A stretch of 64,000 nucleotides of DNA from Thiohalomonas denitrificans (GTDB taxonomy: Bacteria > Pseudomonadota > Gammaproteobacteria > Thiohalomonadales > Thiohalomonadaceae). The notes beneath the pieces were generated by a model. That model was given only the letters and a program-made list of their open reading frames with translations. It ran no database searches and was not told the DNA's origin. The stretch lies in NCBI GenBank assembly GCA_020725115.1, contig DYFR01000010.1, positions 1 through 64,000 on the forward strand, read 5' to 3'. Of the stretch, positions 9,767 through 17,181 are shown piece after piece. Numbering within the stretch: the first letter of the stretch is position 1; every line of letters begins with the position of its first letter. The position numbers and the translations under genes are program-made.

Positions 9767-10415
9767 GCACCACCCCCTCACGGTGATGCACCGGCTCAGC
9801 GGACTCCACGATAGCGCAATCCGGCAGCTGCTCCAGCACCAGCGAGGCGCAGCTGCGCATGGCCTGGGCACGACGGTCGGCCATCCCTTCCAGCACATGC
9901 AGCATCAGCAGGATAGGAATGGCCACCGCCAGACCGACACCGGTAGTCAGCATCGCCTCCCAGATACCACCCGCCAATGCCTGCGCATCGACCCGGCCAC
10001 CGGCCTGCTCGATCACCATAAAGGCCTTGATCATGCCGATGATGGTGCCGAACAGGCCGAGCAGCGGCGCGGTATTGCCCAGCACGCCAAGGGTGCGGAA
10101 GCCGCGCTCCATGCGCTGCAACTCTTCCGAGCCGATGCGCGAGGCTACCCGCCCAAGATCCTTCACCCCGGCGGCGCCAGCCTCCAGCATGCCGCGGACA
10201 ATGGCAGCCTCCGGCCCCCGCAACGGTTGCAGCAACACTTGCGCCTCGTTACGGCGCAGCGCCTGCGACAATCTCCCTTCGAAGTCGCGCGGAACACGCC
10301 CCAACAGGGCAAAACTTGTGAAGCGTTCGAGCAGCAGCGCCACCGCCAGTATGGAATAGGCCAGGAGCACCCATACCACTACCCCGCCCTTGGCCATCAC
10401 CTCTTCGATCGTCAT
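9756..10415 (-). CDS. exbB: Biopolymer transport protein ExbB (MotA/TolQ/ExbB family)
   Basis: A 219-aa inner-membrane protein with three predicted membrane segments (about 8-30, 118-142, 160-182). The family signature GLFGTIIGMIKAF and the third-helix motif ILLTTGVGLAVAIP-type sequence are visible. It forms the proton channel with ExbD that powers TonB. It lies 45 nt after the receptor gene and overlaps exbD by 11 nt. Confidence 0.95.
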   Translation of the reverse strand: MTIEEVMAKGGVVVWVLLAYSILAVALLLERFTSFALLGRVPRDFEGRLSQALRRNEAQVLLQPLRGPEAAIVRGMLEAGAAGVKDLGRVASRIGSEELQRMERGFRTLGVLGNTAPLLGLFGTIIGMIKAFMVIEQAGGRVDAQALAGGIWEAMLTTGVGLAVAIPILLMLHVLEGMADRRAQAMRSCASLVLEQLPDCAIVESAEPVHHREGVVHAV

Positions 10416-10459
10416 AGGCGCTCGTTTTCCTCCAGTTGATGCTCAATCGACAGTTTATC

Positions 10460-12622
10460 TTAATACTTTACCTCAAGTCCGGCCGTCCATACTCGTCCGG
10501 GATTGACGGTAATAGAAATATCCTCGGCATTGAATACACCGTCATAATTACCATCGGAGGAGCCTCGGGCAGTGGTGTAATACTGTTTGTCCAGGAGGTT
10601 ATCGATACGCCCGAAGAATGACCACACCACGCCGCCACGGCGCATGTCGTAGTTGACCAGCAGGTTGTAGACCTCATGGCCGGAAATCTTCACCAGATTG
10701 GTCTCATCTGCGTAGTAGGATGTAATGGCGCTTGCCTCACCACTGATACTCCAGCCCGGCGCCGGCCGGTGGGTCACGATCACGTTGAGGCGGTGGTCTG
10801 GAACACGGGGGATATTGTTACCGGCATTATCATAGACCGTACTACTCCAGACGGTACAGCGTCCTGCAACCACCGTCGAACACGTGCGCAAGTGGAAATT
10901 GTCATATCGAGTATAGATAGCATCCATGTACGTATAAGCCATATCCCATGACCAGCTACGGGCAGGATCGCTGCGCAACGACAGCTCCAGGCCACGATGA
11001 CGCATGTCGCCCACATTGTCGTAGATATTGTCCGTACCGGTAGTGTATTGACCTGCCGTGGCACGGATGTGATTGATGCGGTCCAACTGAAACACGGACA
11101 TATCCATATCCACTGGCGTCCCCGCCCAATCCATCTTGGCACGCAGACCAAGCTCCATATTCAGGGAGTGCTCGGGGCGAAGATCCGGATTGGCCAGTAC
11201 ACGGCTGGTAGGCGTATTGCTGCCGACGAACAGCTGATTGGCATCAGGCGCGCGGAAACCGGTCGACAGGTTGGCATAGTAGTCGAGATTTTCCCGTGCG
11301 GCATAATTCCCCCCCAGCCGCCAGGAGGCTACATCAAAGGCTTTGCTGCCATTTTTAGATGCACTGAGAAAATCTGAATAGCCAAGATCGATATGATCGA
11401 CGCGGCCATTCACAGTCAGCGTCAGCGGATCACTGAGGCGGAATTTCAACTCGCCATAAACAGCCTGAACCTTCTCTGCAGTACTGTTATAGCTGCTGTC
11501 ACTGCCTACTGCTGGCGAACCGAAGACCCCAGTGTTATCGACCACTGTCGTACGATTGTCGTACAGGTTATCGCGCATATCCAGCCCGGCCATCCAGGCT
11601 GCCCTCTCGCCACCGGAACGATATTCAGATTTCACCCCGCGCTGGGCCTGATCATAGTCATTGAAATAATTGTAATCGTCTGTTCCGCGTATCGGCGATG
11701 AAGAAAACCGCGTGTGATCGGCGAAAAAATATCCGTTAACCAGCAGGTTGCTGGTGGCATCGGTATCCCTGGCGTAGGTGAGATAGTATTTGCCCAAGCG
11801 CACGTTATACCTGTTGGCATAGTCGTTATAGGCTGGATCCTTGCTTTCGGGATCTGTTGCTGCGGCAGTTACACCTCGCACGGTTCCATGACTGTTCTTT
11901 AACCGGTGTGAATTCTCGAAACCGAAAGTCAGATCACTTTCGTCCGTCAGATAATACTGCAGCTTGCCATTGGCATAGTCGGCGCGATAGGCGGAGTCAT
12001 CGTGATAGCCGTCAGCCTCGCGGCGAGATATCTGGGCATGACCGTTGGATTTTTCACCGGCAAACCCGGCCCGCGCCAGCCCCTTCTTGTAGCCATAAGC
12101 ACCAGCCTCTGCGCCGAGACGATATCCTGCCTGCTTCGCGCCGCGCTTGGTGGTGATAATTACCGCGCCGGACAGGGCATCATCGCCGAACAGATAGGAG
12201 GCGCCGCCCTTGATGACCTTGATGGACTCGATATTATCCAGATCGATGTTGACGCGCCCGGTTCGCTCGAATACCGGCACACCGTCAATGACAATGGCCA
12301 CACCTGGCTTCTCACCCATATACACCTGGTTTTCTACACCACGGATGTGAATCTTGAGGGAGTCACCGCCCTGTACCTCAGTGGTTACACCAGGAACCGA
12401 TTGCAACAATTGCTGGATATTCTCCACATGAGAGGCATCCACCGCATCCCCGCCAATTACCCCGATACTGGACACTTCGTCTCGTTTCTGTTCAAAGCGA
12501 TCATCGATAGTGGTCGATTCCACATGAATTACACCAAGACTATCGGCCAACACATTGGATGACGCCAATACAGCACCACACAACATACCCGCCAAAGGAA
12601 CTGAGCTACAGACACGACTCAT
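10460..12622 (-). CDS. TonB-dependent outer-membrane receptor, substrate unknown
   Basis: A 720-aa receptor with a signal peptide ending near SNVLADS, a TonB-box-like LGVIHVEST, a plug domain (about 50-155; VPGVTTEVQGGDSLKIHIRG) and a 22-strand-type barrel ending in GLEVKY with a C-terminal aromatic residue. ATG at 12622 is preferred to GTG at 12631 because GGGGTG lies 6 nt upstream. It opens an operon with its own exbB-exbD-tonB and a copper chaperone. FNR and sigma-54 sites lie upstream. Copper or a metal chelate is a possible substrate by context only; nothing in the barrel identifies the ligand. Confidence 0.95.
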   Translation of the reverse strand: MSRVCSSVPLAGMLCGAVLASSNVLADSLGVIHVESTTIDDRFEQKRDEVSSIGVIGGDAVDASHVENIQQLLQSVPGVTTEVQGGDSLKIHIRGVENQVYMGEKPGVAIVIDGVPVFERTGRVNIDLDNIESIKVIKGGASYLFGDDALSGAVIITTKRGAKQAGYRLGAEAGAYGYKKGLARAGFAGEKSNGHAQISRREADGYHDDSAYRADYANGKLQYYLTDESDLTFGFENSHRLKNSHGTVRGVTAAATDPESKDPAYNDYANRYNVRLGKYYLTYARDTDATSNLLVNGYFFADHTRFSSSPIRGTDDYNYFNDYDQAQRGVKSEYRSGGERAAWMAGLDMRDNLYDNRTTVVDNTGVFGSPAVGSDSSYNSTAEKVQAVYGELKFRLSDPLTLTVNGRVDHIDLGYSDFLSASKNGSKAFDVASWRLGGNYAARENLDYYANLSTGFRAPDANQLFVGSNTPTSRVLANPDLRPEHSLNMELGLRAKMDWAGTPVDMDMSVFQLDRINHIRATAGQYTTGTDNIYDNVGDMRHRGLELSLRSDPARSWSWDMAYTYMDAIYTRYDNFHLRTCSTVVAGRCTVWSSTVYDNAGNNIPRVPDHRLNVIVTHRPAPGWSISGEASAITSYYADETNLVKISGHEVYNLLVNYDMRRGGVVWSFFGRIDNLLDKQYYTTARGSSDGNYDGVFNAEDISITVNPGRVWTAGLEVKY

Positions 12623-12721
12623 CACATTCACCCCATTAAGTTGTTGTTATCAACAGCCACAACCAGACATCAATCAACCAGACTGTGGCAACCAGTCTCG
12701 CGGCATTTGTGCATTGCGACA

Positions 12722-12735
12722 TTGATCACGATCAA
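12722..12735 (-). promoter_or_regulatory. FNR/ANR-type box on the receptor side
   Basis: TTGAT-CACG-ATCAA matches the FNR consensus at all ten specified bases. It lies 100 nt upstream of the receptor start codon. A class II start would fall near 12687, but I see no strong -10 there. It lies at +24 to +37 of the sigma-54 start predicted at 12759, so it could mark a second promoter or modulate the first. Confidence 0.8.
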
Positions 12736-12769
12736 CCGCTCCCCGCACACACAAGCAGGCCGTCACTGC

Positions 12770-12786
12770 TGCATGATCCATGCCCG
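12770..12786 (-). promoter_or_regulatory. Candidate sigma-54 promoter of the receptor operon
   Basis: On the minus strand, CGGGCATG-GATC-ATGCA has GG and GC exactly 12 nt apart, as required for sigma-54 (-24/-12). It matches most of TTGGCACG-N4-TTGCA. The predicted start is near 12759, leaving a 137-nt leader. It resembles the rightward promoter at 13028 over about 30 nt, which supports both. Confidence 0.6.
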
Positions 12787-12790
12787 GACA

Positions 12791-12803
12791 TAAGTTATTG
12801 ATA
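12791..12803 (-). promoter_or_regulatory. IHF-like site upstream of the leftward sigma-54 promoter
   Basis: On the minus strand TATCAA-TAAC-TTA matches the IHF consensus WATCAA-N4-TTR at every specified base. It covers -44 to -32 relative to the predicted start. IHF commonly bends DNA between activator sites and sigma-54 promoters, though usually somewhat further upstream. Confidence 0.45.
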
Positions 12804-12817
12804 CGACTGTGTCACCC

Positions 12818-12833
12818 ATGTTGAGTGCAACAT
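12818..12833. promoter_or_regulatory. Perfect spaced palindrome, possible activator site
   Basis: ATGTTG-AGTG-CAACAT is a perfect 6+6 inverted repeat with a 4-bp spacer. It is about 67 nt upstream of the leftward sigma-54 start and 229 nt upstream of the rightward one. The position suits an enhancer-type site for the AAA+ activator encoded at 7197 (inference). Confidence 0.4.
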
Positions 12834-12946
12834 TCAATGCGCCATAAGACGCATTCGACTACGCCAAATGCCGCAAATATTTATTTTTTGCCTGATGGCT
12901 TTACGTTTGAACACGCCGCCAGCACGCAATCATTGTCTGATACGGC

Positions 12947-12975
12947 ATTTCACACGCATATGTGTTATTTCACAC
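12947..12975 (+). promoter_or_regulatory. 9-bp direct repeat at 20-bp spacing, possible upstream activator sites
   Basis: ATTTCACAC occurs at 12947-12955 and again at 12967-12975. The 20-bp phase equals two helical turns, so bound proteins would sit on one face of the helix. The pair is 80-108 nt upstream of the predicted rightward sigma-54 start, the usual distance for activator sites. Confidence 0.45.
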
Positions 12976-13010
12976 ACGCTGAAGGAAGAAACAAATACCA
13001 ACACACCAGA

Positions 13011-13023
13011 ACTCAATTAGTTA
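13011..13023 (+). promoter_or_regulatory. IHF-like site upstream of the rightward sigma-54 promoter
   Basis: ACTCAA-TTAG-TTA differs from the IHF consensus at one specified position. It covers -44 to -32 of the predicted start, the same offset and orientation as the site on the opposite arm. Confidence 0.35.
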
Positions 13024-13027
13024 TATA

Positions 13028-13044
13028 TTGGCACGCGTTATGCT
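13028..13044 (+). promoter_or_regulatory. Sigma-54 promoter of the double-cubane operon
   Basis: TTGGCACG-CGTT-ATGCT matches the whole -24 element and keeps the essential GC of the -12 element at exact spacing (GG at 13030-13031, GC at 13042-13043). The predicted start is near 13055, 125 nt upstream of the first gene. Confidence 0.8.
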
Positions 13045-13082
13045 CACAGCAGCGAAACGTGTGCGCCAATAAAAATACTCGC

Positions 13083-13096
13083 TTGACCATGATCAA
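13083..13096 (+). promoter_or_regulatory. FNR/ANR-type box on the double-cubane side
   Basis: TTGAC-CATG-ATCAA matches nine of ten FNR consensus bases. TATCCT (13122-13127) fits a -10 element for a class II start near 13131-13134, 46-49 nt upstream of the first gene. A separate FNR-dependent promoter downstream of the sigma-54 promoter is therefore plausible. Confidence 0.6.
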
Positions 13097-13179
13097 CGAC
13101 GGAGCTTCCTGACCACTTCAGTATCCTGCATGACAAATACACATCGCATCAGCAACCAACCTGTTTTCTGGAATCACAC

Positions 13180-14151
13180 ATGAATCGAATCCATCATCTA
13201 CTGACAGCGCTTTTTCTATGCATCGCACAACCGGCACTTGCCGCCACATCGTTGTGGTGGTCAGAGACCATGCCCCATGCCGAGCACGGCACCTCGCGTC
13301 ACTCCCATGGCGGACCGGTGGAGATCAGGCGTGGGGTGTATTACAAGAATCTGTGGTTACGGATCGGCAATGGCCCGGCGGATGCACGCTATATGGATAG
13401 TGCCATTGCCGGAAAGCTCCTGTTGGTGGACGTAAAAGGAGAGGTGAAGGAATTTTCCGGCGGCAATGTGCATGGCTCCTACGGCGTGAATTTCGCCATG
13501 CCGGATGAGGGCTTTTACAATATCTATCTGGTAAACGAGTCGATCCGGGATGGGCTGCGGCAGATAAACGTAGCCAAGTCAGAGGTGCTGAAGCACAGCT
13601 GTCGCGAGGGCCACGATCATGTGAAGCCACTGATGGCACCGCGTCAGCTCGACACGATACCTCTGGAGATTGTGCGCGAACGTTTCCCGGCGGAAAATTT
13701 CCATACCCTGTTCGGCTACGGTGACACCATCACATTTCTTGTGTTGCGTCAGGGCGTGCCGCTCGCCGGCGCCGAAGTTACCCTGCACACGGGGCGCGGC
13801 TGGCGCAATACCGTGCATACCGATGCGGAGGGACGCGCCAGTTTCATGATGATTCGCGATTACTATCCGCCTTGGCACGAGTTTGAGCGCCGCCACCGTC
13901 AGGACTATGTGGTAAGTGCCGTGTACGCCTCTGATGCATCTGGCGAGACCGCCGCCGGCCGCTACACCGCGACACGTTATGTGTCCACGCTCAACGGCAG
14001 CTATTATCCGTCGGAGCGCGATTACCGTTCCTATGCCTACGGCCTGCTGCTGGGAACCTTCGCCCTTGCCTTCACCGGCATCGCCGTCTACCTGTACCGT
14101 CGCCGCCGCCAGCGCCGCTTCCACGAGGTTCGCTTCGATGAAAAGAATTAG
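13180..14151 (+). CDS. His-rich periplasmic protein with C-terminal membrane anchor, function unknown (DUF4198-like?)
   Basis: A 323-aa protein with a signal peptide (1-22, ending PALAATS), a periplasmic body, one transmembrane helix (about 284-305) and a basic cytoplasmic tail (YRRRRQRR). Possible metal ligands are clustered: HAEH and HSHGG near the mature N-terminus and HSCREGHDH in the middle. The segment around residues 180-240 (GYGDTITFLVLRQGVPLAGA, then TDAEGRASFMM) resembles the Ig-like fold of DUF4198/NikK-type proteins, but I would not assign a family firmly. First gene of the rightward operon; it overlaps the NapH-like gene by 14 nt. Confidence 0.85.
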   Translation: MNRIHHLLTALFLCIAQPALAATSLWWSETMPHAEHGTSRHSHGGPVEIRRGVYYKNLWLRIGNGPADARYMDSAIAGKLLLVDVKGEVKEFSGGNVHGSYGVNFAMPDEGFYNIYLVNESIRDGLRQINVAKSEVLKHSCREGHDHVKPLMAPRQLDTIPLEIVRERFPAENFHTLFGYGDTITFLVLRQGVPLAGAEVTLHTGRGWRNTVHTDAEGRASFMMIRDYYPPWHEFERRHRQDYVVSAVYASDASGETAAGRYTATRYVSTLNGSYYPSERDYRSYAYGLLLGTFALAFTGIAVYLYRRRRQRRFHEVRFDEKN

Positions 14152-15124
14152 AGACGCCGTCAACGGCGTCGACCTGCGGCGCTTTCGTTTCTGGTTGCAG
14201 CTGTTCTTCTTCGTGCTGCTGGTCTATGGCGGGTATATGGCAGTGAACCTCGGCCAGTATCTGCCGACCTTTGCCTGCGGTTTCAATGATGAGGGCCGGG
14301 GCGGCATCTGCTATCTGTTACCACTGCAGCATCAGCTGGCGATGTCCTGGGGCACGCTGTTCGGCTGGGCCGGCCTGATGGTCTTGCAGGGCTTCCTGTT
14401 CTTTGCCCTGTGGTTCTTCGTGCTGAACAAGGGCTGGTGCGGCTATGTCTGCCCCTTGGGTACCATCCAGGACTGGATCACCAGCCTGCGCACGCGCCTG
14501 GGTATCCGCTACTCGCGCTATACCGAAGGACAGTTTCGTCGCCTCAGCCTGATCAAGTATCTGCTGCTGGCCTTGATGATCCTGATTCCACTCGGGATTG
14601 GCGGCGCCCTGCTACCCCACGACATGGGCACACCGTTTTGCGACATCTGCCCCGGCCGCATGATCATCCCCATGTTTACCGGTGATTTTTCCCAGCTCAC
14701 CATCGATTTTTCCAGCAAGACAACCATGGTGATGACGGCTCTCGGCATGCTGGTCACCGGCCTGTTTCTGGCCGGTGCCTTCTTCAAGAAGCGTTTCTTT
14801 TGCTTCTTCTGCCCCATGAGTGCCCTTCACTACCTTCTCTCCAAGCCGGCCCTGCTCAAGCTTAAGAAGGATGGCGCCAAGTGCACCCGCTGTGGCGACT
14901 GCTACCGGGTGTGCGACATGGAGATACGTGAAATCGCCGACGAAGTGAAGGAGCCGCGCATCATGCAGGACGACTGTATCCTGTGTCTGAAGTGCGTGGC
15001 CCACTGCCCTGAACAGGGTGCCCTCAAGGCCACCTTCGCCGGCATCCCCATCTTCGAATCTACCGAACAGGGCTTCATCAAGCGCATGACCAAGGGACAT
15101 AAAGATGAACAACACCACGAGTGA
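14138..15124 (+). CDS. NapH/CcoG-like membrane polyferredoxin
   Basis: A 328-aa inner-membrane iron-sulfur protein with about four transmembrane helices and three CxxC(x)CP-type membrane motifs (CGYVCP 101-106, CDICP 168-172, CFFCP 222-226). Two C-terminal 4Fe-4S ferredoxin clusters follow (C249/252/255/259 and C280/283/286/290). NapH, NosR and CcoG relatives move electrons between quinols and soluble or periplasmic partners. The ATG at 14138 overlaps the previous gene by 14 nt, and the next start overlaps its end by 20 nt. The likely role is feeding low-potential electrons to the downstream activase and reductase (inference from context). Confidence 0.92.
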   Translation: MKRIRDAVNGVDLRRFRFWLQLFFFVLLVYGGYMAVNLGQYLPTFACGFNDEGRGGICYLLPLQHQLAMSWGTLFGWAGLMVLQGFLFFALWFFVLNKGWCGYVCPLGTIQDWITSLRTRLGIRYSRYTEGQFRRLSLIKYLLLALMILIPLGIGGALLPHDMGTPFCDICPGRMIIPMFTGDFSQLTIDFSSKTTMVMTALGMLVTGLFLAGAFFKKRFFCFFCPMSALHYLLSKPALLKLKKDGAKCTRCGDCYRVCDMEIREIADEVKEPRIMQDDCILCLKCVAHCPEQGALKATFAGIPIFESTEQGFIKRMTKGHKDEQHHE

Positions 15125-16385
15125 TGCCACCGCACCGGCCTACAACCGCAGCCGCCAGGCGCGCGAGGCGGAGACCCTGCTCGACCGCATCCAGGACGAC
15201 TTTCCCGACAACCCGCAGGCGATGCGCTATTTCTACGATCTGTTCCGCAACGTCTATTGCCAGGGCGAACCGGTCAAACACGAGGGCACGCTGGTCGGCA
15301 CCACCTGCATCCACGCGCCGGAAGAGCTGATCTACGCCTTCGGCGCCACGCCGGTACGACTGTGCAACGGTTCCTATCATTACGACCAGATCGGCGCCGA
15401 CTTCATGCCGGCCAAGTCCTGCCCCCTGGTCAAGGCCACCCTGGGCTCGCTGCATGCCAAGGCCGCTGTGCCCAACACCGCAGCCCTGGAGTTGATCGTC
15501 AATCCCACCACCTGCGATCAGAAGACCAAGGCAAGCGCAATGATCGAGGCCATGGGCTACAAGGTGCACGACCTGGAGCTGCCGCCGGCCAAGGAAAGCG
15601 AGGAGGCGCGGCTGTACTGGCAGCGTTCTGTGCGACGCCTGGCCTTGCGCCTGCGCGAGTTGACCGGGCGCAAACTCACCCGCAGCAATCTGAAGACGGC
15701 CATGGCCCGCACCGCCCGCGCCCAAACCGCCTTCCGCACCCTGCATCAGCTGCGCAAGAGCGCACCCGCATTGTTCCTCGGCAAAGATGCCTTTCTGGTG
15801 ACCAATGCCTATTTCTTCGACGACCTCGACCGCTGGACTGCGGCCGTGGAGCAGCTTAATACCGAACTGCAACTACGACAGATGGAAGGTTTCCAAGCGG
15901 CACAGAAACGCGCCCCGCGCATCCTGTTCACCGGCTCGCCGCCCATCTTCCCCAATCTCAAGCTGCCGCTGCTCATCGAGGAGGCCGGCGGCGTTGTGGT
16001 GGCCGATGAAACCTGTTCCGCCAACCGCATGCTGTACGACATGACGGCGGTGGACGAATGGCTGCTCAACGACATGGTGGACGGTCTGGCCGATCGCTAT
16101 CTCAAGCCCTGTACCTGTCCCATATTCACCCGCAACGACGATCGTCAGCGCCGTCTGCTGCAACTGGCGGCGGACTTCAACGTGGACGGTGTGGTCTATC
16201 AGGCCTTCGCAGGCTGTCAGGTGTATGAGATGGAGTACCGCAGCATCGCCGATGTGCTGGCCGCGCAGGGGATACCCATGCTGTACGTGGAAACCGATTA
16301 CAGTCCCGACGACATGGGACAGTTGTCCACCCGAATCGAGGCCTTCCTTGAATCGATCAAGACCCGCAAGAGGAACAAGCAATGA
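15105..16385 (+). CDS. Double-cubane-cluster anaerobic reductase (BcrC/HgdB/YjiM family)
   Basis: A 426-aa protein of the 2-hydroxyacyl-CoA dehydratase/benzoyl-CoA reductase component family. Its encoding as a single subunit next to one activase, like E. coli YjiM/YjiL, points to the homodimeric double-cubane-cluster proteins rather than the two-subunit dehydratases. Candidate cluster cysteines are C68 (TTCIHAPEE), C87, C106 (AKSCPLVK), C137 (NPTTCDQK), C304, C336/C338 (KPCTCP) and C371 (FAGCQVYE). Characterised members reduce small molecules such as acetylene, azide or hydrazine when the activase supplies ATP-driven electrons; the natural substrate is not known. No CoA-ester pathway genes are near. 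AAGGGA supports the ATG at 15105. Confidence 0.9.
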   Translation: MNNTTSDATAPAYNRSRQAREAETLLDRIQDDFPDNPQAMRYFYDLFRNVYCQGEPVKHEGTLVGTTCIHAPEELIYAFGATPVRLCNGSYHYDQIGADFMPAKSCPLVKATLGSLHAKAAVPNTAALELIVNPTTCDQKTKASAMIEAMGYKVHDLELPPAKESEEARLYWQRSVRRLALRLRELTGRKLTRSNLKTAMARTARAQTAFRTLHQLRKSAPALFLGKDAFLVTNAYFFDDLDRWTAAVEQLNTELQLRQMEGFQAAQKRAPRILFTGSPPIFPNLKLPLLIEEAGGVVVADETCSANRMLYDMTAVDEWLLNDMVDGLADRYLKPCTCPIFTRNDDRQRRLLQLAADFNVDGVVYQAFAGCQVYEMEYRSIADVLAAQGIPMLYVETDYSPDDMGQLSTRIEAFLESIKTRKRNKQ

Positions 16386-17179
16386 ATTATTTTGCCGGTA
16401 TCGACATCGGCTCCACCGCCATCAAGGCTGCCGTGGTCGATCAGGACGGGAAATTGATCGGCACCCGCATCACCCCCACCGGCAGCATGTTCCACAAGAA
16501 CGCCATGGAAGCCTTCGAAACGCTGCTGGCACAACACGGCATTGCCCGCGAGGCGGTGAAGTTCGTTACCGCCACCGGCTACGGTCGCAAGCTGTTCAAG
16601 GAGGCGGACGATTCCATCAGCGAGATCACCGCCAACGCCATCGGCGCCTGCGAGGCGGGACGTGCCTTCGGCGGTGTGCGCACCATCATCAACATCGGCG
16701 GCCAGGACTCCAAGGCGATCCAGATCGACGTCAACGGCAACGTCTGCAACTTCGCCATGAACGACAAATGTGCCGCCGGTACCGGACGTTTCCTCGATGT
16801 GGCAGCGCGCAACCTGGAGATCGATCTGGAAGAACTGGGCGAGTATCACTTTGGCGGCAGCGGCGCGCCCCTTACCATCAACAGCACCTGCGCGGTATTC
16901 GCCGAATCGGAGATCATCGGCCTGCTGGCCAAGGGGCATGGCAAGCAAGAGATTGTCGCCGGCATTCACTATTCCATCGCCCGCCGCACCGTGCGTCTGG
17001 CCAAGCGCGTCGGCATCGAGGATCGCGTCTATTTCGACGGCGGCCCGGCACTCAACAAGGGGCTGGTGGCGGCATTGCAGGACGAGCTGGGCCGCGAACT
17101 TGTGATTCCCGAGCAGCCGCAAACCACCACTGCCTTCGGTGCCGCGGTACTGGCACGCAGCCAGTATCTGGCGGAGTAA
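16382..17179 (+). CDS. ATP-dependent activase/reductase of the double-cubane protein (BadF/BadG/BcrA/BcrD family, YjiL-like)
   Basis: A 265-aa ASKHA-fold ATPase. The phosphate-binding start GIDIGSTAIKAAV (6-18) and GGQDSK (106-111) are clear. The two cysteines that bridge one 4Fe-4S cluster between subunits are C130 (NDKCAAGTGRF) and C170 (NSTCAVFAESE). Family members couple ATP hydrolysis to very low-potential electron transfer into a partner reductase. The start overlaps the partner's stop by 4 nt, the usual sign of a fixed pair. Electron donor is probably a ferredoxin or the NapH-like protein two genes upstream (inference). Confidence 0.95.
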   Translation: MNYFAGIDIGSTAIKAAVVDQDGKLIGTRITPTGSMFHKNAMEAFETLLAQHGIAREAVKFVTATGYGRKLFKEADDSISEITANAIGACEAGRAFGGVRTIINIGGQDSKAIQIDVNGNVCNFAMNDKCAAGTGRFLDVAARNLEIDLEELGEYHFGGSGAPLTINSTCAVFAESEIIGLLAKGHGKQEIVAGIHYSIARRTVRLAKRVGIEDRVYFDGGPALNKGLVAALQDELGRELVIPEQPQTTTAFGAAVLARSQYLAE

Positions 17180-17181
17180 CG

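Larger units (their letters stand above)
12623..13179. other. Divergent control region of the receptor and double-cubane operons
   Basis: This 557-nt gap is AT-richer than its surroundings and holds no convincing gene. It carries two head-to-head sigma-54-type promoters, each with an IHF-like site at -44 to -32 and an FNR-type box about 25-42 nt downstream of the predicted start. It also has a perfect spaced palindrome and a 9-bp direct repeat in the centre, as expected for activator sites. Separate entries give each element. Confidence 0.75.

Noticed and set aside
12632-12720. Cobalamin or other riboswitch in the receptor leader
   Set aside because: No B12-box or other conserved core could be found in the leader.
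12829-12846. A second sigma-54-like match on the minus strand, TGGCGC with TTGCA
   Set aside because: GG and GC are 15 nt apart; sigma-54 needs 12.
12825-13112. A 95-aa open frame in the divergent control region
   Set aside because: It overlaps the sigma-54, IHF-like and FNR sites, has His/Thr-rich random composition and no ribosome site.
15105-17179. Benzoyl-CoA reductase or 2-hydroxyglutaryl-CoA dehydratase
   Set aside because: Those need two dehydratase subunits or four Bcr subunits and CoA-pathway neighbours; here there is one subunit plus one activase and no CoA-ester genes.
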